Source: Polynucleobacter meluiroseus (GTDB taxonomy: Bacteria > Pseudomonadota > Gammaproteobacteria > Burkholderiales > Burkholderiaceae). Taken from it: a stretch of DNA of 64,000 nucleotides. Within the stretch, counting starts at the first letter, position 1; every line of letters starts with the position of its first letter. The DNA is taken from the NCBI RefSeq assembly GCF_900205755.1, contig NZ_OANS01000005.1, positions 1 through 64,000 on the forward strand, read 5' to 3'. Both the position numbers and the translations under genes were made by a program. Below are positions 36,857 to 44,528 of this stretch, in pieces. The notes under the pieces are model-generated. The model worked only from the letters and a program-made list of their open reading frames with translations, had not been told where the DNA came from and did not search any database.

Positions 36857-36884
36857 CAGTAAATCTTTATCAGTAAATCTTTAT
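36857..36884. repeat. Two tandem copies of CAGTAAATCTTTAT
   Basis: A perfect 14-bp tandem duplication lies about 45 bases upstream of the LOG-family gene. It runs into a TATAAT at 36882-36887 that could be a -10 box. Confidence 0.9.
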
Positions 36885-36928
36885 AATTCTCGTGATCAAT
36901 CGCAATTCCCTTCTAAAAGGTTTTGACT

Positions 36929-37786
36929 ATGAGTCCCAAGCTTCCACTGAATAATTCTCAAACCATTACAGATTATTTAAAGCTCCAAAAAAGTAAGATG
37001 AGTGAAAGTAACTCTGCGGACTCTTATAAATTCGCATTTGAGGATGAGGCCTTCTTAGCCCGCCCTGAAACTTTAGGTGTGCGCTTTCAGCTCGAACTCT
37101 TGAAGCCCGAAATCTTATTGCATGAGCGTGGTATTGATCATACGATTACCGTCTTTGGGTCTACTCGCTTTGTCAGTCATGCTACCGCCAAAGCAATGGT
37201 CGAACAGGCCAAGACGTCTGCGGAAGTGTCTGAAGCGGAAAGGGCTTTACTTCATTCTCAATATTACGATTCAGCGCGGGAGTTTGGCGCGCTTGTGGCG
37301 CACTATAACGCCACGCAAGCTGAGGCAGCCAATAAATTACACATTGCTACTGGCGGTGGACCCGGAGTGATGGAGGCCGCGAATCGCGGGGCATTTGAAG
37401 CGGGTGATAAAACGATTGGATTTAACGTAAGCCTTCCACGAGAGCAAATTCCGAACCCATATATTAGTGAAGGCTTGAGCTTTCGCTTTCATTATTTTGC
37501 CTTACGCAAGATGCACTTTATGCTTAGAGCAAGAGCAATTGTGGCTTATCCAGGCGGCTTTGGATCGATTGATGAGTTATTTGAAGTCCTGACCCTAGTG
37601 CAAACCAAAAAGGTCATGCGCTTGCCGATCATCCTAGTTGGTGGTCAATTTTGGACTGAAATCATTGATTTCCAAAAAATGCTCGAACATGGTGTGATTG
37701 AGCAAGCTGACGTTGATTTGATTCGTGTAGTGGAGACCGCTACCGAAGCTTGGGATGTGATTCGCAATTGGTACCAGTTAGGCTGA
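36929..37786 (+). CDS. LOG family / TIGR00730 Rossmann-fold protein
   Basis: The 285-aa protein has the lysine-decarboxylase-like motifs GGGPGVMEAANRGA and PGGFGSIDELFE, which form the nucleotide-binding site of cytokinin-activating phosphoribohydrolases (LOG). In bacteria such proteins cleave nucleoside monophosphates to base and ribose phosphate. The ATG at 36929 lies eight bases after AAAAGG; a TTG two codons earlier is less likely. The N-terminal extension of about 80 residues is longer than in the shortest LOG proteins. Confidence 0.88.
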   Translation: MSPKLPLNNSQTITDYLKLQKSKMSESNSADSYKFAFEDEAFLARPETLGVRFQLELLKPEILLHERGIDHTITVFGSTRFVSHATAKAMVEQAKTSAEVSEAERALLHSQYYDSAREFGALVAHYNATQAEAANKLHIATGGGPGVMEAANRGAFEAGDKTIGFNVSLPREQIPNPYISEGLSFRFHYFALRKMHFMLRARAIVAYPGGFGSIDELFEVLTLVQTKKVMRLPIILVGGQFWTEIIDFQKMLEHGVIEQADVDLIRVVETATEAWDVIRNWYQLG

Positions 37787-37819
37787 GCTCTGTTGGTAAA
37801 ATAAGAAAATCAATCCAAT

Positions 37820-38335
37820 ATGACACTTACGCACACACTCAGTCTCTCGACGCAATTAGGTCTACCAGGATACCTTCTCGGCATTAGCATGCTCTTGCTC
37901 ATCATGTTATTTCATGGGGCGGCCTTGCTGCAGATCGCGAAACGCTATGAAGTGAAGTCTTATCTTTATCTGTCTGAGAAAAAATACTCTGCGGTGGGTC
38001 TGACGTTCTATTTGGGGGTGATCTCATTGTTTATTACCCATATTCTAGAAATCATAATATGGGGCATCTCTTTGTGGGCCTTTGATCTACTCCCTGACTT
38101 GGATATCAGCGTGCTATTTGCTGGCAGCAGCTATACCGCAATGGGCTTTATGGAAGACATTTTGCCGATAGGCTGGAAAATGCTAGCCATTATTATTGCC
38201 TTCTCCGGTATGTTTTCATTTGCCTGGACAGCCTCTGTCATGATTTCAATGACGAAAAATTTCCGTCAAGCCTATACACGTATGCACATGCACAAGCTGA
38301 ATTTATCCGCCGATGTAATTGATCGGTTTAAATAA
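37820..38335 (+). CDS. Two-helix ion-channel-like membrane protein
   Basis: The 171-aa protein has about four hydrophobic segments and a pore-like stretch SSYTAMGFMED followed by a final helix with GMFSFAWTAS. This resembles the Ion_trans_2 layout, but the selectivity filter is TAMGFM and not the potassium-type TVGYGD. Function as a cation channel is only inferred. It sits 34 bases after the LOG gene and 3 before the flavoprotein gene. Confidence 0.65.
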   Translation: MTLTHTLSLSTQLGLPGYLLGISMLLLIMLFHGAALLQIAKRYEVKSYLYLSEKKYSAVGLTFYLGVISLFITHILEIIIWGISLWAFDLLPDLDISVLFAGSSYTAMGFMEDILPIGWKMLAIIIAFSGMFSFAWTASVMISMTKNFRQAYTRMHMHKLNLSADVIDRFK

Positions 38336-38338
38336 GGC

Positions 38339-39556
38339 ATGTCAGAAAAATGGGATGCCATCATCATCGGTGGCGGTGCAGCCGGTTTATTTTGTGCCGG
38401 GGTTGCGGGACAGTTGGGTAAAAAAGTACTCGTTTTAGATCACGCTACAGTTTTAGGTGAAAAAATCCGAATTAGTGGGGGAGGTAGATGTAACTTCACC
38501 AATATCCATAGTAGTCCCGCCAATTTTCTCTCGCTTAATCCACACTTCGTGAAGAGCGCCTTAGCGCGCTACCCCGCAAAAGAATTTATCAAGCTGATTC
38601 AATCCTACCGAATTGCCTATCATGAGAAACACCAAGGTCAGTTATTTTGTGACGACTCCGCTAAACAAATTATCGAATTACTATTTGCCGAGTGCGCCAA
38701 AGGTCAGGTACAAATACGGTATCCAGTGACTGTCGATTCCATTGCGCAAGATGGAGAGGGCTGGGTGGTGCACACCAATAGCGGCCCTGAAAGAACTCAA
38801 TCCCTAGTGATGGCTACAGGCGGTTTGCCTGTACCTGCGATCGGCGCAACTGCCTATTCCCTGGATATCGCCAAGCAGTTTGGATTGAAAGTCATTGAGC
38901 CCACTCCTGCACTAGTACCCCTCTCCTTTACTTCTAATGAGTTTGTAAAGTTGACAGAGTTAGCGGGCCTCAGTCTGCCGGTGAGTATTCATTCGGGATT
39001 CAAGGGCGCGCGCTATGGCAATCATCAATTTAATGAAGATCTCTTGCTGACACACAAGGGCTTATCGGGCCCTGCTGTGCTCCAAGCCAGTAGCTACTGG
39101 TCGGCTGGGGAAGATATTCAAATTGATTGGTTGGGTCGCGCCGAAGGGGATAGCAAGTCTCATTGCGAGGCCATATTCAATGCGGAAGAAAATCGCTTGA
39201 AGACAACGGAAATCATTTTGTCTTTGATGTTGCCTCAACGTCTAGCCAAAGCATTTGCTAGTCAAAAACAACTACTGGGGCGTAAATGGGCTGAGGTAGG
39301 TAAGAAGGACCGTCAGGCCCTGCAAGATTTGATATTAAATTGGTCGGTCAAGCCAGCAGGTACCCTCGGCTGGAAAAAAGCGGAAGTCATGCTTGGTGGC
39401 GTAGACACGAAAGAGCTGGATAGCCAAACGATGATGTCACGCCAGCACGCAGGATTGTTTTTTATTGGTGAGTGCGTAGATGTGACCGGACACCTTGGCG
39501 GACATAACTTCCAATGGGCCTGGGCCAGCGCTTACGCTTGTGCTCAGGCTATCTAG
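38339..39556 (+). CDS. HI0933/BaiN-type flavoprotein
   Basis: The 405-aa protein has the FAD fold IIIGGGAAGLFCAGVAG, the family hallmark SGGGRCNFTN, MATGGLPVPAIGATAYS, and GHLGGHNFQWAWASAYACAQ at the end. Members are NAD(P)/FAD oxidoreductases of mostly unknown substrate; some reduce bile-acid intermediates. It begins three bases after the upstream gene and converges with terC. Confidence 0.9.
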   Translation: MSEKWDAIIIGGGAAGLFCAGVAGQLGKKVLVLDHATVLGEKIRISGGGRCNFTNIHSSPANFLSLNPHFVKSALARYPAKEFIKLIQSYRIAYHEKHQGQLFCDDSAKQIIELLFAECAKGQVQIRYPVTVDSIAQDGEGWVVHTNSGPERTQSLVMATGGLPVPAIGATAYSLDIAKQFGLKVIEPTPALVPLSFTSNEFVKLTELAGLSLPVSIHSGFKGARYGNHQFNEDLLLTHKGLSGPAVLQASSYWSAGEDIQIDWLGRAEGDSKSHCEAIFNAEENRLKTTEIILSLMLPQRLAKAFASQKQLLGRKWAEVGKKDRQALQDLILNWSVKPAGTLGWKKAEVMLGGVDTKELDSQTMMSRQHAGLFFIGECVDVTGHLGGHNFQWAWASAYACAQAI

Positions 39557-39566
39557 ATCGCTAGTA

Positions 39567-40328
39567 TTAGCTTCTGTGTTTTTTCTTACGAGAGCGGATA
39601 TTGAGTAGCTCTACCATGAGAGAAAAAGCCATTGCTACATAGACATATCCTTTGGGAATATGTAAGCCTAGGCCTTCTGCAATTAATACCACACCCACGA
39701 CCGTGAGAAATGAAAGTGCCAACACCTTAATTGAGGGGTGGTTGTGGACAAAAATACCAATCGACTTCGAGGCCACCAGCATGACCAAAACAGAGGCCAG
39801 CACCGCGGCAATCATGATGCTAATTTCATCAACCATGCCCACAGCCGTAATGACGCTGTCAAGAGAGAAGATGATATCGAGCAGGCCAATTTGAATCACC
39901 GCCCCAATAAACAGCTTTCTTAGTGATGAATTCGAAGCTACAGGAGATCCCGCATCACTATGTTGATCTGTCAAATTGCCTTCTTCAACTTCGAGATAGA
40001 TTTCTTTTGACGCTTTCCAGATTAAGAAAAAGCCGCCAAGAAGCAAAATTAAATCTCTGCCACTAATGGGATGCGTGAAGACATAAAAGAGGGTATCCGT
40101 CAGACTCATCACCCAAGATAGGCTTAGCAAGAGTAGGATGCGCGTGATTAAGGCGAATAAGAGACCAAATTGCCTTACTTTGTCCCTGATTTCTGAGGGT
40201 AGGCGGTTGGCAATAACACTAATAAATATGACATTATCAATACCCAAAATGACTTCTAGGGCAGATAAAGTAAAGAAAGCGATCCACGTATTCGGGTCAG
40301 AAAGCAGGGTAATGAAGGAATTTAGCAT
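39567..40328 (-). CDS. TerC family integral membrane protein
   Basis: The 253-aa protein has seven predicted helices and the two acidic TerC signatures EVILGIDNVIF and DIIFSLDSVITAVGM. TerC/Alx proteins handle manganese or take part in metal efflux at the membrane. The ATG at 40328 is chosen over an adjacent TTG. The tail is basic (RSRKKKHRS). Confidence 0.9.
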   Translation of the reverse strand: MLNSFITLLSDPNTWIAFFTLSALEVILGIDNVIFISVIANRLPSEIRDKVRQFGLLFALITRILLLLSLSWVMSLTDTLFYVFTHPISGRDLILLLGGFFLIWKASKEIYLEVEEGNLTDQHSDAGSPVASNSSLRKLFIGAVIQIGLLDIIFSLDSVITAVGMVDEISIMIAAVLASVLVMLVASKSIGIFVHNHPSIKVLALSFLTVVGVVLIAEGLGLHIPKGYVYVAMAFSLMVELLNIRSRKKKHRS

Positions 40329-40533
40329 CAAATAATTTTAGTAATAGTTAATGACAATGTTTTAATCCCTATTTCATTAACCCGATCTTTTAGCAGGGTA
40401 TATGCTTTTATTGCGTAATTTAAGCAATTGAGGTAATTGGCAAAGTATTTAATTCAGTATAGAGTAGCGGTGCAGAGCGGCATAAATAGACAATTTGAAA
40501 CATCCTTAGTTAACCATGTAAATAAAAGGAAAA

Positions 40534-41127
40534 ATGATGAATAAGCATGACTTTCAGGCTTGGCAACACGAAAAGGCACAAGAGCTATTTTCTTACTCAC
40601 AAAAGCTGCTCAATGCCGCAAAAGAGTTAAGTGAATCTCATATCGCCGAAATTCAATGGGGCATGAAAAATGCCATGGATAGCGCAAAATCCGTTGCTAA
40701 AAACGACCTGGAAAAACTGAAAGATCTTCAAGCTGCAGCTACTAAAGAAGCCTCGCAACGTGCTAGCTCCTATCAAAAAAAGGTCAAGGCAGTTTTAAAG
40801 GATCTCGGTGAAAATGCGGCCGATGAAACTGAAAAGCATTTGGAGAAGGTACGCACTTCCTTGGTAACTTGGCTAGAAGAGGCTGAGAGCAAGCTGCCCA
40901 GTCATGCCGACAAACTTTCAAAAGTAGTGCATGAAATGTCAACGACTGGTCAGAAGATGTTTAAAGAAGGGCGCCGCATAGTTGGTCAAGTAGCGCAGAC
41001 AGCTGAAAAGAGTATGGACGAGCAGCTTGCAAAACAGCCTGCAGCTAAAAAGCCCGTTGCCAAAAAAGCAGCCGCTAAAAGACCTGCCGCCAAAAGACTA
41101 GCTGCAAAGAAAACGGTTAAGAATTAA
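40534..41127 (+). CDS. Phasin family protein with histone-like Lys/Ala tail
   Basis: The 197-aa protein starts with a phasin-like helical domain (residues 1-150, WQHEKAQELFSYSQK, amphipathic heptads), which coats polyhydroxybutyrate granules. The tail (about 168-195) is built of AAKKP/AAKRP repeats like histone H1 and like PhaF of Pseudomonas, which links granules to the nucleoid. AGGA is followed by two ATGs (40534 and 40537); the second has the better spacing. A terminator follows. Confidence 0.82.
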   Translation: MMNKHDFQAWQHEKAQELFSYSQKLLNAAKELSESHIAEIQWGMKNAMDSAKSVAKNDLEKLKDLQAAATKEASQRASSYQKKVKAVLKDLGENAADETEKHLEKVRTSLVTWLEEAESKLPSHADKLSKVVHEMSTTGQKMFKEGRRIVGQVAQTAEKSMDEQLAKQPAAKKPVAKKAAAKRPAAKRLAAKKTVKN

Positions 41128-41148
41128 AAAGTAGTTCCTGAGCCTGCA

Positions 41149-41175
41149 AAAGCCGCCAGAGATGGCGGTTTTTTT
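41149..41175. terminator. Bidirectional terminator between the phasin gene and its convergent neighbour
   Basis: CCGCCA-GAGA-TGGCGG is flanked by AAAAG upstream and T7 downstream, so it serves both strands. Confidence 0.92.
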
Positions 41176-41410
41176 ATTTCCAGCCCTGCAGCCAGAGTTC
41201 ACTGTTTGTGAGGTCGCGCCAAGCGATGCGCTGAACCGCATTGTTAATGACGGCCTCTAACTCAACAAATTCAATTTTTTCATCTGGCAAATCTGGGGCG
41301 ATCACCTTAGTAACTAAAAAGTGTTTTTGCTTATTGATGGCGTTAACCGCAGTCCACTTTGTTAGGAGCAGTTTTTTAGGGCTCAGGGGATTGCGGTTTT
41401 TAGAGGGCAT
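41174..41410 (-). CDS. TIGR02450 family Trp-rich small protein
   Basis: The 78-aa protein shows the family elements NPLSPKKLLLTKWTAV, KHFLVTKVI, VELEAV and WLQGW. The family has no known function. The ATG at 41410 places the start just before NPLSP; it overlaps the stop of the upstream lipoprotein gene by 11 bases, indicating coupling. Confidence 0.85.
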   Translation of the reverse strand: MPSKNRNPLSPKKLLLTKWTAVNAINKQKHFLVTKVIAPDLPDEKIEFVELEAVINNAVQRIAWRDLTNSELWLQGWK

Positions 41411-41714
41411 CGCAATGATAAGTTTTACCGTCATTCAATAAGAAGCCATTATTGGGAGTGAAGACAATGCTGGCATCCTGAATCTGAATGGGGCAAGTGA
41501 GGTCGAAATAGCTCTGTAACCCTAGGCTACCGCAGTAATTGAAATCATGATCTTGAAAATGCATACGCGCTTGCTTAAGAATCATGGGCACTTTATCCGC
41601 CGCCTCATGTTTACAGTTCCAACTGGTATACGTTTCACGCTCACAGGCTGCAAGGCTCATGCTTAGCGTAAGTAGCAATAGCAAGCGACGAAAAGAGGAA
41701 GAGAAACGGGGCAT
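41400..41714 (-). CDS. Small lipoprotein of unknown function
   Basis: The 104-aa protein has a basic start, a Leu-rich core and lipobox LAAC (Cys24). The mature part has four further Cys residues (NCK, NYC, LTC, YHC), which may form disulfides in the periplasm. It is not recognised. Its gene overlaps the Trp-rich small protein gene. Confidence 0.72.
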   Translation of the reverse strand: MPRFSSSFRRLLLLLTLSMSLAACERETYTSWNCKHEAADKVPMILKQARMHFQDHDFNYCGSLGLQSYFDLTCPIQIQDASIVFTPNNGFLLNDGKTYHCDAL

Positions 41715-41829
41715 GACATTGAGGATAGTGATATTTAGAATTTATTGCAGACTAGCCGCGTTTTTGGTTATGATTTAAGGCAGAAGCTAGCAAACTAGCC
41801 TAATAATTGAAATTACATCAGGAGATAGT

Positions 41830-42879
41830 ATGGATACCAGTCGTCGAGATATGCTGAAGTTGGGTGCAGTTGCGTCTTTAAGTGGCGTAGGAATAACCAA
41901 TGCGTCAGCCGCCACCCTAGAGCGTCAGCCTATTTTGGTAGAGCCCATGACCGGAAATGCTGGCTTTCGGATTGCTAACTATTTACCAAAGATGGGCGCA
42001 AGCTCTCGCTTGGGATTAGTCACCAATGATGGCCTCATGGTTGATATCCCAGCTGAGGCGGCTCGTCTACGTATGACGCTCTCGTTCGACCCCACTTCGA
42101 TGATTTCATTAGCGGGATCTGGGAATCAAGGTTTGCTTGAGTTAGCAAAGATTTTTAAGAACCGCGGTAAATCTATGGTGAGCGTGAATCAAGTGACCTT
42201 GCTCTCCCCTATTCCTAAACCACAAAGCAATATTTATTGTGTCGGTTGGAATTATCTTGATCACTTTGAAGAAGGCTTAAAGCATCGCGCCGACACTTCG
42301 GTGAAGGAGTACCCAAAGGTACCCGTATTTTTCTCTAAGGGCACGCAAACGATGAATGGTCCGTTTAGTGACATTCCTTATGACGGCAGCTACTCAACGA
42401 TGATTGACTGGGAGGCGGAGTTAGCTGTTGTTATTGGTAAAAAGGGAATCAATATTTCTGAAGAAAATGCGTTTGACTACGTCTTTGGTTACGCGGCCTT
42501 TAACGACACCACGGCACGCGATGTGCAGCAAAAGCGCCACTCGGGACAATGGTTTAAGGGCAAGAGTCTAGATGGTCACGGACCGATGGGTCCTTGGGTC
42601 GTTACTTCCGGCGGCGTCAACCTAGACGACACCCGTATTATCTGCCGCGTGAATGGCGTAGAAAAACAAAATGCCAGTTATAAGCAAATGTATTTCAAGA
42701 TCCCCGTGATTATTTCTGAGCTGTCTCGCAGTTTGACTTTGTTGCCAGGAGATATTATTGCTACAGGTACTCCATCTGGTGTCGGAGCAGGTCGTACACC
42801 TCAAGAATTTATGAAGCCGGGCGACGTGATGGAAACGGAAATTACAGGTATCGGCATTATTCGAAATCGCATTGCTTAA
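41830..42879 (+). CDS. Fumarylacetoacetate hydrolase family protein with Tat signal
   Basis: The 349-aa protein starts with a twin-arginine signal (TSRRDMLKLGAVASLSGVG, cleavage near ASA at about 27). The FAH domain follows: VGWNYLDHFEE, metal-binding IDWEAELAVVIGKKG with the Glu pair, FNDTTARD, KSLDGHGPMGPWVV and GTPSGVGAGR. Cytosolic relatives cleave 2-oxo-acid C-C bonds; export of such an enzyme is uncommon. GGAG is seven bases before the ATG. Confidence 0.87.
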   Translation: MDTSRRDMLKLGAVASLSGVGITNASAATLERQPILVEPMTGNAGFRIANYLPKMGASSRLGLVTNDGLMVDIPAEAARLRMTLSFDPTSMISLAGSGNQGLLELAKIFKNRGKSMVSVNQVTLLSPIPKPQSNIYCVGWNYLDHFEEGLKHRADTSVKEYPKVPVFFSKGTQTMNGPFSDIPYDGSYSTMIDWEAELAVVIGKKGINISEENAFDYVFGYAAFNDTTARDVQQKRHSGQWFKGKSLDGHGPMGPWVVTSGGVNLDDTRIICRVNGVEKQNASYKQMYFKIPVIISELSRSLTLLPGDIIATGTPSGVGAGRTPQEFMKPGDVMETEITGIGIIRNRIA

Positions 42880-42939
42880 GACCTGAATCGCCTCTTAAAT
42901 TATTAAGAATAGTTTCATTTTTTGGTATAAAAAGGTAAA

Positions 42940-42980
42940 TAGGGTTCCAAAATTAGAGTTAACCCTGATTTGGAACCCTA
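42940..42980. promoter_or_regulatory. Perfect 12-bp inverted repeat before the H1-like gene
   Basis: TAGGGTTCCAAA (42940-42951) and TTTGGAACCCTA (42969-42980) are exact complements with a 17-base spacer that itself contains AACCCT. There is no T-tract, so it is more likely an operator or structured leader than a terminator. It sits between the FAH gene end and the H1-like gene, 75 bases before the latter's ATG. Confidence 0.65.
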
Positions 42981-43055
42981 AATTCACTGGTTTTTATGGC
43001 GATATACTGTTTTCGAGGCAACACTCTCATTCTGATTTGAAACAAAGGAGCCAAG

Positions 43056-43247
43056 ATGTCACAACACCACGCAACACTATTAGCCGCTTTCGAAACCTAC
43101 AAAGCCGAGAGCGAAAAGTTTGTAGAAAAAGGAGTGAAAGCTTCTGCTGCTCGTGCCCGTAAGGCATTGCAAGAAATTGCTGGCGCATGCAAAGAGCGCC
43201 GTAAAGAAATTACTGCAACCAAAGAAGCAATGGAAGCAAAGAAGTAA
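43056..43247 (+). CDS. Histone H1-like small protein
   Basis: The 63-aa protein is helical and basic with KASAARARKALQEIAGACKERRKEI, resembling the Hc1-type H1-like proteins of betaproteobacteria that lack the long Lys/Ala tail. It probably binds DNA. AAAGGAG lies seven bases before the ATG. A strong terminator follows. Confidence 0.75.
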   Translation: MSQHHATLLAAFETYKAESEKFVEKGVKASAARARKALQEIAGACKERRKEITATKEAMEAKK

Positions 43248-43271
43248 TTTTTTGTAGTTCCAAAGGTATTA

Positions 43272-43302
43272 AGCCTAGCTCTAATACAGCTAGGCTTTTT
43301 TT
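43272..43302 (+). terminator. Terminator after the H1-like gene
   Basis: AGCCTAGCT and AGCTAGGCT pair perfectly around CTAATAC, followed by T7. Confidence 0.94.
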
Positions 43303-43327
43303 ATCTTTATCTTTTACTCAAAATGCA

Positions 43328-44398
43328 TCATTTGGAGATCGTTAAATAGTGATCTTGCTTTGAATGCATCTTCCCAATGACTTTAGCATTCGAAAACTGG
43401 TGCTTATGAAAGATGGCCAGCACCGCTTCTACAGACTGAGGATCACAGGAAACCAGCAGTCCTCCGCTGGTTTGTGGATCTGTTAATAAAGCCTTTTGCG
43501 CATTGGAAAACTGCTCGGGTAGGTCAATATCATTGCCATAGCTTTGCCAATTGCGCTCTGAAGCACCGGTGATGATGCCTTGGTTCGCCAAATCTTCAAC
43601 TCCTGCCAGCAATGGAATCTTTTGCCAGTCGATCTGTGCGGTGCATTGCGAGCCACGCGCCATTTCTAGTACATGACCTGCTAGACCAAAGCCAGTGACA
43701 TCGGTTAGGGCGTGCACCCCTTCAAGTCGAGCTAACTCAGGACCTGCGATATTAAGCTGAGTAGTGTTGGCAATCATTTCTTGATAGCCGCTTGAGCTCA
43801 AAAGATCTTTTTTAAGTGCCGCCGAAAGAATGCCTACGCCGATAGGTTTACCTAGAACGAGCACATCATCTCTCTTTGCCGCAGCATTACTTTTGACAAG
43901 CTTCGGATCGATTAGGCCAATCGCAACCAAGCCGTAAATGGGCTCTACTGAATCAATGGTGTGGCCACCCGCTATTGGAATGCCAGCACTACGACAAGCA
44001 TCAGCGCCGCCTTCAAGAATCCGCGAAATGGTTTGGTTCGAGAGTACATTAATTGGCATGCCAACAAGTGCCAAGGCGAACAGGGGTGTACCGCCCATGG
44101 CATAGATATCACTAATTGCATTGGTTGCGGCAATTTTCCCGAAGTCAAAAGGATCATCCACAATCGGCATAAAGAAATCCGTTGTAGCAACGATCGCCTG
44201 AGACTCATTGATTTGGTACACCGCAGCATCATCAGAGGTTTCGATGCCAACCAACAATGCCTTTGGAATGGGGAGATTGGGAACGTTTTTCAGTATTTCA
44301 GAGAGCACGCTAGGGGCAATCTTGCAGCCACACCCACCCCCATGGGAGAGTGAGGTTAGCCTGGGCTCTGGATTTGAAAGGATGCGTTCGCTGGACAT
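43328..44398 (-). CDS. selD: Selenide, water dikinase
   Basis: The 356-aa enzyme makes selenophosphate for selenocysteine or 2-selenouridine. The catalytic region GGGCGCK has C23 and K26, equivalent to C17 and K20 of E. coli, so it is a Cys form with no internal TGA. ATTDFFMPIVDDPFDFG and TDVTGFGLAGH are typical. No selA, selB, selC or mnmH lies in the window. It follows rhlE and a short Tat-like ORF on the same strand. Confidence 0.95.
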   Translation of the reverse strand: MSSERILSNPEPRLTSLSHGGGCGCKIAPSVLSEILKNVPNLPIPKALLVGIETSDDAAVYQINESQAIVATTDFFMPIVDDPFDFGKIAATNAISDIYAMGGTPLFALALVGMPINVLSNQTISRILEGGADACRSAGIPIAGGHTIDSVEPIYGLVAIGLIDPKLVKSNAAAKRDDVLVLGKPIGVGILSAALKKDLLSSSGYQEMIANTTQLNIAGPELARLEGVHALTDVTGFGLAGHVLEMARGSQCTAQIDWQKIPLLAGVEDLANQGIITGASERNWQSYGNDIDLPEQFSNAQKALLTDPQTSGGLLVSCDPQSVEAVLAIFHKHQFSNAKVIGKMHSKQDHYLTISK

Positions 44399-44412
44399 GA
44401 GTTTATTTTTCT

Positions 44413-44511
44413 CTATTGGCGGAGTAGAAATTCAATTCCTACCCGGCTGAAGGCTGGCATTGCCAAAAGACTGGCCAATGTTTGGATTGCGCGGCGTCGA
44501 GTGATTGTCAT
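44413..44511 (-). CDS. 32-codon ORF encoding a Tat-signal-like peptide, upstream of selD
   Basis: The peptide starts MTITRRRAIQTLASLLAMPA and stops 12 residues later, so it is almost only a twin-arginine signal sequence. It starts 17 bases after rhlE and ends 14 bases before selD, all on one strand. No good ribosome binding site is seen. The coding stretch contains a hairpin (44458-44480). It could be a decayed exported-protein gene, a leader peptide or chance. Confidence 0.35.
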   Translation of the reverse strand: MTITRRRAIQTLASLLAMPAFSRVGIEFLLRQ

Positions 44512-44528
44512 CTATCTAGTTTAAAAAA

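Noticed and set aside
44413..44460. tRNA-like 3' end (CTCCGCCA preceded by a TTGAAT loop) on the minus strand, suggesting a tRNA-Sec near selD
   Set aside because: No matching 5' acceptor strand is found upstream and the spacing from the TTCA triplet to the CCA is too short for any tRNA, least of all the long tRNA-Sec.
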